Assembly (NCBI GenBank): GCA_031289675.1
Contig: JAITOZ010000305.1
Span: 1-34,190, forward strand
From: Planctomycetaceae bacterium
GTDB taxonomy: Bacteria > Planctomycetota > Planctomycetia > Pirellulales > Thermoguttaceae
Direction: 5' to 3'
DNA: 34,190 bases
Shown: piece after piece, positions 26,901 to 33,712 of the stretch
Layout: the number at the start of each line of letters is the position of its first letter
How positions within the stretch are numbered: position 1 is the first letter of the stretch
Position numbers and translations under genes: made by a program
The notes under the pieces: generated by a model
What the model was told of the DNA's origin: nothing
Databases searched by the model: none
What the model saw: only the letters and a program-made list of their open reading frames with translations

Positions 26901-29482
26901 CGGAAGCAGTTGAAGTATCTGTACAGTCACCCTGCAATGGCGAGATACAAGAGGACAATGTACAAACCAGTACGCTCTATTCCGCGTTAAGTATACAGTC
27001 TTTTTACGGCGGGGCAGTTTATCTTGTGTGCAGTTTGTCATCGGAATACAAGCAGAAACCGTTCCTGATAGATTTACCTGTAAATCCGTCAATGCAGGGT
27101 GTTTTCAAAAATATCATCTTTAGCGTTAACAGCGGGTTTTTTCGTTACGGTTATTATCAAAATACCGCTATCAACGGCGGCTATGCGTTATCCGCAATAT
27201 ACGGCGACACGTACAGGTATCATTACCAAACCGATGCAGCGAAAAAGACGCAGGAATTCGTCATCGACTACACTATTCCGGCATATATCGGTTCAAAGCC
27301 GGGTCTGTTTCTCACAGGCGATGAAGCCTCGCAATGGTCGAACGGATGCCGTTGGCAAAATTGTATGAGTTACACTATGTGGCATTCAAACAGAAAACAG
27401 CCCGCTGCCGGAATATCGTATTATGCGACGGTTACTCTCACAGCGATGCACGATACTGCTTCTGATAATATTCCGGCAGTAACAACGTTTGAGGCACCGG
27501 TTTTGATTGATGCATCGTTTTTCAATTTTAGTAAATCCGTCAGGCAGTTTTGCAGCAGTTCCGATTCTTACAACGTTTACACAACAATTAACCCCACGAA
27601 CGGTTATGTAGTCGAACGTATCAGGCAGGACGGCGGGTTTGAGTTAATTCATCATTCGTGGTATGTTCCAGACAATCTTACCGAGCAACAGTATAGTACA
27701 ATGGTACATCGCCAGTCGTATAACTCGCTTGAAAACAAAGCCGGCTGGTGTACCAAAACCGATGTAGGTACGTGCAGCGACCAGAGTACCTTTACCGCTT
27801 ATACACATACAGCGTCTTTATGTGCGGAGTTGCAAAAAGATGCGGACGGCAACGAGACAAAAGCTTGCAGGGCGACTTATCATGATTTTTTAGGATTTAT
27901 CGGTTGTGATACAATACTAGATTATATCGACATCACGGATACTGATGCACCGATTTCAAAAACACGTTATATTGACCGTTTTCCGCCGAACGCCCAATGC
28001 TGCGGCGACAACACTCTCGGCGGCACGATTACGTTAACAAACGGCGTTGTTGCGGTCAACGGCGAAACGGTCTTTACTTCAAGCGAATCGAACGGCACGG
28101 CAGTCAATATCGGCTGCTGCAATAACGGCGGGGAATGGTGGTACAGCGTTGTAAAAGACGAAGAGACGCTCACATATTCCTCACGCGGCAACGCCGATAT
28201 TCCGCAATGCTTCTGCGATACCGGCGACGGCTTCGGAACATCCGCATTAGTGCAGTATGACGGCAAACTCTACCTGAACAGCGGAGACGGCGGCAGTGTC
28301 GGCAAAGTTGCCGACATCACTTCGCCCGGACTAACTCAACGGATTGATTTTTACAAAGGCGTGAAATGGACACAGGACGGCGGAGGCTGCCCTGCACAAA
28401 TGCCCGAACCGCCGAACGGTTTCGTATCGAGTCGATGCTGCGGCGACCTCGTTCTTATCACAAAGGCAACGTTCAAGACAAACGATGTGTTATCTTGGGT
28501 TGGTGTTGAGGAAAGTTTGGACAATAACAATCCCGGACAAACGCCGGAAGTACACGAAGAACAACGCAACCTCAACGTCTTTGACGTTGCGGGCAATCCG
28601 GTTGAGTTGAAGGGACATTGGGAATGGGAGGAGATGGATACGGCGGGCGGAATGCGTCCGTTCTGGAAGTGGGATACGGCTGTGAATCCAGTCACCGGCG
28701 AAACGAACAGTGCCGAATCGCCCGGCGGCTATCTCCATTGGATAAACACGATTGAGAGCAAGGTGTATCTGCACGGCGAAGAACTTATCAGCGACCCGTA
28801 CATAACGCATATCGGCTGCTGTTATGTTGATAAAGATTTCAACACGGCGAACAAGGCAATGGGCGGAAGCAGAAACAAAGCCGACAAAGCCGCATATTAC
28901 TGGGCGAAGCGAAGCGATGATTATCAGGCAGCGAACACGATGTATGCGAAGGACGATAGTAAATGCGAGCCGCTTGAAATTGACGTGAATCCCTTCGGTC
29001 TTTTCCGTGAGGTTTCTGTCGGAAAGTTCTGGCGGGGACTTTCGTTAAATCATAACGATTACGGAACACCGAATCCTTCGGCGTTTTCAGAGGAATTTCT
29101 TGGCAGATACCAGAACAGAGGTGTGTATGTTTGGAATTCGAGCGGTCATTTAGTTTCGCAGAACTCGGATAAAACCCAAGAAGATTTTGACGAGTATGAA
29201 CATCCGGCAACTTATGATAAAGACACGGCGGGCAAGTATTTGTTTTTCAATGACCGTCTTTCAATGCCGCCGAGTGATTGCATGTATCCGGCAGCAAGGG
29301 ATGCGGACGAGGAGAAAGCACCGCTGCACTGTAATCCCTATCCGCTTGAAACCGTGAATAAGGACCCGCTGATACAGCGTTACAAGGGCAATATGCTGCT
29401 CTTTAACAGCGGCGGAGTCTTTTACATTTTTGACCAGTTCGGCAGGACAGATTACGACATAAAAACATTTAAGAAGATATAA
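23909..29482 (+). CDS. Very large Cys-rich tail tip / receptor-binding-type protein (1857 aa)
   Basis: Last large gene of tail operon; CPHCPC and multiple CC motifs. Confidence 0.6.
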   Translation: MARLNGKYSYSVLQPKWKRAGYIPDNDSGCPHCPCNYGTYFFNELGDLWVVNDRGEIAYRTVEDDEFVKTGYTTHWQYRWERSSPLCELPRRPAGFQLVDNTAQYYGNFTGFQTGENTCVLFYKSGDKYHVIYEGRYTGKIPALTGNWHEQSNRNTGSASGCGPQEQIISIGTTEAAAITGYTQPDGSVIAVAGLAKTVQEYLAKYAAADWEAEANGEEPDKSGRIDFSKPEYARKYFSGVERSVTQPVWGICWEKNGGGGCNPQKSYKKRVNCQKVLTTNTDGSGEAEDLEAWLCEQVPESCGGNYLGGSSALKCPKEEEHANCGEHEPYFINPENDYCDTEIESIPATHLLLPKGEGTLSSAYQNYGYDATPMSAAQLALTYDGKTTTSANIYADLYRDKDDYYDWKIDFGKEIEVSKMILTCNISYYISSVFCKIICSDASETEVQELPIGNGTYTLLEDKTTSSITLRLVCPPQDAYTWYELTLYEIDIYKLVKQAAVERLVPEADITTANRQLLTGGTPYAMQGGDIWTCSFPQRNIKYVSFIGTRVGQCLITVKLGTTVIGQAEVSLLGSRETIYSVVSVDEAGKTVYGTLAASQLTIEVTGEGSCTIGDLSLSEEILIDWKSEAEIGYALKKCYSYQEHICKYNLTNRGFHLFGYGDYVIVYTGYEVTAFSEGVSKWSDGLTAAVFHRKSLGSGKPVWEGLYNANDAVFCGDGSALLINGSGSSKHHRVLFVNGEVDTEYVVPASVPFFATGASGALCCGGTMQFYYQLAGTDKYQSVIMGKSGISYSQTGTYDQLFFIGASSDTFAENGEENTYTIASSNDGHSKAWYKGTALEGWDGSQAAGRYCTTGRVLAQSNLNCTSTCPEDPYYGDDYNNGYRLWFDGVLVNSCVHAVGQSGMIYDPCTFDEEDLGTYPSVADGVTPTYYGYKNITWYGYNPYLKVSGIAKQVLRTATIINSSIYSTKDEDISLVSVIPLPCYTNARTVVKIHPSEAVEVSVQSPCNGEIQEDNVQTSTLYSALSIQSFYGGAVYLVCSLSSEYKQKPFLIDLPVNPSMQGVFKNIIFSVNSGFFRYGYYQNTAINGGYALSAIYGDTYRYHYQTDAAKKTQEFVIDYTIPAYIGSKPGLFLTGDEASQWSNGCRWQNCMSYTMWHSNRKQPAAGISYYATVTLTAMHDTASDNIPAVTTFEAPVLIDASFFNFSKSVRQFCSSSDSYNVYTTINPTNGYVVERIRQDGGFELIHHSWYVPDNLTEQQYSTMVHRQSYNSLENKAGWCTKTDVGTCSDQSTFTAYTHTASLCAELQKDADGNETKACRATYHDFLGFIGCDTILDYIDITDTDAPISKTRYIDRFPPNAQCCGDNTLGGTITLTNGVVAVNGETVFTSSESNGTAVNIGCCNNGGEWWYSVVKDEETLTYSSRGNADIPQCFCDTGDGFGTSALVQYDGKLYLNSGDGGSVGKVADITSPGLTQRIDFYKGVKWTQDGGGCPAQMPEPPNGFVSSRCCGDLVLITKATFKTNDVLSWVGVEESLDNNNPGQTPEVHEEQRNLNVFDVAGNPVELKGHWEWEEMDTAGGMRPFWKWDTAVNPVTGETNSAESPGGYLHWINTIESKVYLHGEELISDPYITHIGCCYVDKDFNTANKAMGGSRNKADKAAYYWAKRSDDYQAANTMYAKDDSKCEPLEIDVNPFGLFREVSVGKFWRGLSLNHNDYGTPNPSAFSEEFLGRYQNRGVYVWNSSGHLVSQNSDKTQEDFDEYEHPATYDKDTAGKYLFFNDRLSMPPSDCMYPAARDADEEKAPLHCNPYPLETVNKDPLIQRYKGNMLLFNSGGVFYIFDQFGRTDYDIKTFKKI

Positions 29483-29504
29483 AATTTAAAAATAAAAAAC
29501 AATT

Positions 29505-29786
29505 ATGAAACTCTGCGCTCTTGCGAAAAAAACGGGTCTGCCTTGCGAAAGCGGCAAGTCGCTTCAAATCACTTGTGAACATTCTGTAACCGGCTGCTTG
29601 AAAGACTGCGAAAACTGCGAACATTTTTCACTTAACGCACCGCCGTTGCCGCCGCCAGCCCCAAAGAGAGAATATTCGGCGTACGGACCGACAACTCCGT
29701 CTTACCGGGCTGTATCATCTTACAATGTCTTTGGTGCGGCGAATCGACCGGCGGGCGGCGGCTGCGGGGGCTGCGGTCAGCATTGA
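29505..29786 (+). CDS. Small Cys-rich protein
   Basis: 93 aa; Cys in N-terminal half and GGGCGGCGQH tail. Confidence 0.5.
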   Translation: MKLCALAKKTGLPCESGKSLQITCEHSVTGCLKDCENCEHFSLNAPPLPPPAPKREYSAYGPTTPSYRAVSSYNVFGAANRPAGGGCGGCGQH

Positions 29787-29881
29787 CCGCTGGCTAACGT
29801 GTCGAATGTCATCGACATAACCGCCGAACGTGTCGATTTTCGGCGATGATTTTCGACTTATCAGGGGATTGTGTCTTGCGA

Positions 29882-29928
29882 AACCCTTATTTTCATTTCC
29901 GCACCCTTAATAGTAATACGTCTCCAAA
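29882..29928 (-). repeat. Dispersed inverted repeat, copy B
   Basis: Reverse complement of 7671-7718 with one substitution and one indel. Confidence 0.9.
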
Positions 29929-30028
29929 CTCTTACCCTTATTCCCTTAATTTATAAATAAGGGGAATAACGGAAAACAATGAAGGGCTATAAAGGGTTTC
30001 GGAAAAAAATAAGGGTGCGGAAATGAAA
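29891..30028. repeat. 19-bp perfect inverted repeat (TTTCATTTCCGCACCCTTA … TAAGGGTGCGGAAATGAAA), 100-nt spacer
   Basis: Arms 29891-29909 and 30010-30028; inner imperfect inverted repeat 29938-29969. Confidence 0.85.
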
Positions 30029-30202
30029 CTCTGCGCTCTTGCGAAAAAAACCGGCACGCCGGCACGGTGCCGGCACGGCACCGGCACGCATTATTTTTTT
30101 CCGAAAAATGCCGGAAATACCGGCAAAAAAGGCAAAAACCGGCAGAAGGGGGAAAAAAACCGAAAAAAATATAATTATCCTATTGACACAATTCCGGTGT
30201 AG
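30023..30202 (+). pseudogene. 59-codon ORF beginning with a duplicated copy of the 29505 gene start, then low-complexity sequence
   Basis: 30023-30051 identical to 29505-29533 (29 nt); MKLCALAKKTG then unrelated GGCAC-repeat sequence. Confidence 0.5.
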
Positions 30203-30210
30203 GCTATAAT
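30183..30210 (+). promoter_or_regulatory. Consensus sigma70-type promoter TTGACA-N16-TATAAT
   Basis: TTGACA 30183-30188, TATAAT 30205-30210. Confidence 0.8.
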
Positions 30211-30217
30211 ACTGCAC

Positions 30218-30244
30218 AATGATTGACGGCAGTCGTCAATCATT
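30218..30244 (+). promoter_or_regulatory. Perfect 11-bp inverted repeat / 5'-UTR hairpin or operator
   Basis: AATGATTGACG-gcagt-CGTCAATCATT starting ~8 nt after the -10 box. Confidence 0.8.
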
Positions 30245-30292
30245 AACTTTAACCCTCTGTCGGCTTCAAAAAAGCCGGAAAAGGAACAAAAG

Positions 30293-31147
30293 ATGTCTGG
30301 TTACAATTACAATTCTGAAAAGGGACTGATCGTCTCCAACAACGCTCTCGCCGCTATGGACGAGGGCAAGTACCCCAAGACCTATTTCAAGGCTTGGCAG
30401 CGGCGGGCAATCGAAGCCGGAGCCGTGAAGCCCTGCGAATGGCATCACACCGGCAGCAAGTACCGCTGCACTCAATACTATAACTCGGCAGACTTTGCCG
30501 AACTTGACCCGAAAGACTTCCCCGTCGGCAAGCAGCCGGCGAAAGCGGCGAAGCGGGAAGTCATTCGCCGCTTTGAAAGCGAAGCGGCAGCGAAAGACTT
30601 TGAAAGCAAACTGCCCGGCAGTTTGCGGGTCTGCCGGCATCAGGCAGTGCGCCTGACGAAGGCAGGCAAACAGTTTACTTGCGAACGATGGGAGTACACC
30701 GGTGCAAGAACGGTCAGCTGGATACTCACTGTTGAGTTGCCAACGTTAACCTCACTACAAGAATCTACCGAAAGTTGGAAGCGATGGCAGGCAGACAAGA
30801 AGCAAAGCCTGACCGCAAAGGCAAAGTCTGCTTTGCGGTGCGGAAATCTTGACAGGTCAATGAGCGGTCATTACTACCGGCTCGGCGAGAAGCCGGCATC
30901 GGCAGAACGCCGTATCGGCTTGCAGCGGTTCAATCAAGATACCAAGACGCTGGAAACGTGGAATGGAGAGACTTGGACGACTGCCGAAAAACGCAACCAC
31001 GCCAGGCTCATTGAGTTCGTGGATAGTTTTTGCGATAAATACAATATTCGGTGCATTACCGGTGCAGCGGATCTTTGCAAAAGCGAAAACTGGAACAAGA
31101 ATTTCATTACGAACACACTCAGATTTCAAGCATCTCGTAACGAATGA
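30293..31147 (+). CDS. Hypothetical phage protein with 'EWHHTGSKYRCTQYY' motif
   Basis: 284 aa ORF, AAAAGGAAC upstream, own promoter. Confidence 0.6.
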   Translation: MSGYNYNSEKGLIVSNNALAAMDEGKYPKTYFKAWQRRAIEAGAVKPCEWHHTGSKYRCTQYYNSADFAELDPKDFPVGKQPAKAAKREVIRRFESEAAAKDFESKLPGSLRVCRHQAVRLTKAGKQFTCERWEYTGARTVSWILTVELPTLTSLQESTESWKRWQADKKQSLTAKAKSALRCGNLDRSMSGHYYRLGEKPASAERRIGLQRFNQDTKTLETWNGETWTTAEKRNHARLIEFVDSFCDKYNIRCITGAADLCKSENWNKNFITNTLRFQASRNE

Positions 31148-31150
31148 TAC

Positions 31151-31301
31151 ACCGGCAACGCCGGTTCGGGGGCAACGCTCCCCTTAAACAAAAGCGGCGG
31201 CGGATTGCCGGTGCAAACCGGCTTTTCGTTGAGAGCGGTTAATTCCGCTATCCTGCCCTTTGCAGGCGTTTGTTTGCCGGTTCCGATAAACCGGCTTTTT
31301 T
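31151..31301 (+). ncRNA. Candidate structured RNA / hairpin array
   Basis: Six successive short stem-loops, last with T6 tail. Confidence 0.35.
31276..31301 (+). terminator. Rho-independent terminator
   Basis: GCCGGTT-tccgat-AACCGGC region followed by TTTTTT. Confidence 0.6.
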
Positions 31302-31320
31302 GTTACAATTTTATTGGGCA

Positions 31321-31650
31321 ATGGAAAAAGACATAACGAATCATCTGCGCAGCGTTGCCGTCAACGCCTTCCAAAACTGGGGGGAACGTTCAAGACGACA
31401 AAAGAACAGACTCAAATTCCTGCGGGAAAACGGCGTTAACGCCCTTTCGCAGAAAGACTTACAGAATTGGATTAGCACAAACGGCGGCTCTTTAACTGAC
31501 GTGAACGTGGACGGAAAAACGCTCACGAGTGCTATCAATATATCGCAGAAAGATATTAACAGTCTTTCGGACAAAGACGCTCAATTTATTTCAGATACGC
31601 TCACGAAAGAATTCGGTTTTCCGATTTCACTGAAAATTACAGACGAATAA
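31321..31650 (+). CDS. Hypothetical protein
   Basis: ATG 31321, 109 aa. Confidence 0.45.
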   Translation: MEKDITNHLRSVAVNAFQNWGERSRRQKNRLKFLRENGVNALSQKDLQNWISTNGGSLTDVNVDGKTLTSAINISQKDINSLSDKDAQFISDTLTKEFGFPISLKITDE

Positions 31651-31678
31651 TGACTATTGCCGCAAGCCGTTATGATTT

Positions 31679-31771
31679 TCAATGAAAAAGCATTAGAATA
31701 AAAGCGATAGCACTTCCTAACGTTCCGCATATTACGCCGACAACGAAGTATTTAAGATGTTTTAATGTCAT
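31679..31771 (-). CDS. 30-aa single-TM micro-protein (MTLKHLKYFVVGVICGTLGSAIAFILMLFH)
   Basis: Short minus-strand ORF below the ORF-track cut-off; AAAGAAGTGA upstream; whole length is a TM helix with short charged N-terminus. Confidence 0.4.
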   Translation of the reverse strand: MTLKHLKYFVVGVICGTLGSAIAFILMLFH

Positions 31772-31841
31772 TCGATTATTTTATCACTTCTTTTTACAAA
31801 CACAAACCGGCTTTTTGTCATTATAATCCGACAACTTGCTA

Positions 31842-31858
31842 ACCGGCTAGCAGCCGGT
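31842..31858. repeat. Perfect hairpin ACCGGCT-agc-AGCCGGT
   Basis: 7-bp arms, 3-nt loop. Confidence 0.7.
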
Positions 31859-31920
31859 AAAATATCCGCAAATCTCTTTGTGTCTTACGAAACGGCGTTT
31901 TGCGAGTTACAACCGATGAT

Positions 31921-32523
31921 ATGTCTAACAAACACATTTATATCTTTTCCGCTGTTGTTTTTTCATTTAGCGTCTGCTTTCTTTTGTCCGCAGAAGAAAA
32001 CAAGTATCGCAGTCTCGTTGAGACTTTCACTGTCAATCCCGCTGTAACAAGATGGGGCGAGTTTGAAGTCATCAGCGTTACAGACGGCGATACAATCCGA
32101 ATTAACAACAATGGTGTTTCTGTGCCGGTTCGCTTTGTCGCTGTTAATGCACCGGAATTGAGACCGAAAACACAGAAAACACCGGAGCCGCTTGCGAAAG
32201 AAGCAAAAGCGTTTGTTGAAAAAGCAATCGCCGTTTCCAAAAACAGGGTTATTCTTTATCGGGACGGCAGGTTACAAGACCGGTATAAACGGGAATTGGC
32301 TCTCGTTTGTGTTTTAGACGAAAACGGTCAAGAGCGGTCGTTAGACGAGATGCTTGTTCAGCAAGGATTGGCAAAAGTGGAAAACTACCCCTACTCTAAA
32401 ATGACAAAGGATTATCTTTTGGCTGTGGAAAAAGACGGCAAAGGCAAGTTTCAAAAAAAGCGGCGAGGGACAATGACTATGGGATATCATTCCACTCTTG
32501 ATCGCCTATCATTCCGCTTATAA
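31921..32523 (+). CDS. Staphylococcal nuclease-like (thermonuclease) exported protein
   Basis: Hydrophobic N-terminus; 'VISVTDGDTIRI', 'VRFVAVNAPEL', 'KEAKAFVEKAI', 'DRYKRELALV', 'LDEMLVQQGLAKV'. Confidence 0.93.
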   Translation: MSNKHIYIFSAVVFSFSVCFLLSAEENKYRSLVETFTVNPAVTRWGEFEVISVTDGDTIRINNNGVSVPVRFVAVNAPELRPKTQKTPEPLAKEAKAFVEKAIAVSKNRVILYRDGRLQDRYKRELALVCVLDENGQERSLDEMLVQQGLAKVENYPYSKMTKDYLLAVEKDGKGKFQKKRRGTMTMGYHSTLDRLSFRL

Positions 32524-33319
32524 TCTCATACTTTTTTGTATCGTTCCAAAACCGAATATTTACCCAATACTTTTGTGTTAACTTAATTCCTAAGGCGTTC
32601 GGTGCTTTAACCGTTCCGTGAATCATAAATATAGGATTACCGTTACCGTCAACACTCGCTTTTTTTACTTCAGTACCAATATTTGAAATACTGGCATCAT
32701 CGGGAAACTTTAAGTGGTCTCTAACAGCATTTTTCGCCATTATTCTCATCTCGCTTATGCTGGGTTCCGATGATTTTGAACCGGTACTCATACTCATAAT
32801 TAGCGAACCAATTATAACTGCTGTAAACATTACGGCGGTAAATCCGCCGCCGATATAGAGGATGCTGCGAACACCGTCAAAACCAAACGAATATCCAATC
32901 CACACCGGAAAAACAATGATTCCAACAATAATCAGAGGTACTGCGTACCCCAAAACGTCAAACGGGTCGTCTATTGCCTTGAATATAACAAGAAATGACA
33001 GAAGCCAAACAGCACAGGCGGCAATCGAAAGGATTTTATGAAATGACGCAGATGCGGCTGCCGATTGCAGGAATGGATTGTCAGAAGATACATTAGCAAC
33101 GGTAATGCCGGTCTCTACCGGAACTGCAATATGCGGTATGGCAGCCGGAGCAACCGGATTTCTAAGCACAAGCCCTTGTACTTTTCCTGCCCGTGATTTT
33201 TTGCCGTCAGCGTAAATGAGAGATTCAGGGAGTAATTCACCATTTCTCGCCAACTCAATGAGTTGCGATTTTGTAACTTCCCGTAACTGACCGTTGATTT
33301 CGACCTCAATCTTTGCCAT
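32477..33319 (-). CDS. Membrane protein with N-terminal GYF_2-like domain
   Basis: 'VEINGQLREVTKSQLIELARNGELLPESLIYADGKKSRAGKVQGL' then TM helices; GGAGGGAGAG upstream. Confidence 0.65.
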   Translation of the reverse strand: MAKIEVEINGQLREVTKSQLIELARNGELLPESLIYADGKKSRAGKVQGLVLRNPVAPAAIPHIAVPVETGITVANVSSDNPFLQSAAASASFHKILSIAACAVWLLSFLVIFKAIDDPFDVLGYAVPLIIVGIIVFPVWIGYSFGFDGVRSILYIGGGFTAVMFTAVIIGSLIMSMSTGSKSSEPSISEMRIMAKNAVRDHLKFPDDASISNIGTEVKKASVDGNGNPIFMIHGTVKAPNALGIKLTQKYWVNIRFWNDTKKYEIISGMIGDQEWNDIP

Positions 33320-33418
33320 TGTTTCATCTCTCCCTCCGCTGTAATTTTACCGTAAATCTCCGGCAAGACAATAGAAAAGTGACAAAAGCGGACGTTTCTG
33401 GAAAAAACTAGACACCTA

Positions 33419-33446
33419 TTGACATTTGCGTAAAAAGTTGTATTAT
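33419..33446 (+). promoter_or_regulatory. Sigma70-type promoter TTGACA-N16-TATTAT
   Basis: 33419-33424 and 33441-33446. Confidence 0.6.
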
Positions 33447-33480
33447 ATGCGTAATTAATTTGCGAGAGGAGGTGATTTAA

Positions 33481-33693
33481 ACGGCAGCGAAATTTAATTT
33501 TGTACTTCCTGACGAGTTGTTGAGCAGGATAGAATCGATTGCAGAAAAACAAAGCACAACAGTCTCTGCAATTATCCGCAACCTGATTAAGAATTACGTC
33601 GAAAACGAAGTTGATATGGGCGAATTTAAAAAACGCCTAGAAGCGTTGGAGGAAGAAGTTTTTAAAAAGAAAAAAGGTAAAGCGACCAAGTAG
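33481..33693 (+). CDS. Ribbon-helix-helix (CopG/Arc-type) DNA-binding protein, apparent non-ATG start
   Basis: 'KFNFVLPDELLSRIESIAEKQSTTVSAIIRNLIKNYVEN'; SD GAGGAGGTGA; ACG where the start codon is expected; absent from the ORF track. Confidence 0.7.
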   Translation, partial: TAAKFNFVLPDELLSRIESIAEKQSTTVSAIIRNLIKNYVENEVDMGEFKKRLEALEEEVFKKKKGKATK

Positions 33694-33712
33694 GAAAACT
33701 AACCGCTTTACC
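33676..33712 (+). terminator. Stem-loop over RHH stop codon (GGTAAAGCG/CGCTTTACC)
   Basis: 9-bp perfect arms 33676-33684 and 33704-33712. Confidence 0.45.

Noticed and set aside
30051-30140. Repeated CCGGCA units as a CRISPR array
   Set aside because: Units are 5-8 nt, irregularly spaced, with no spacer-like unique segments of uniform length and no cas genes.
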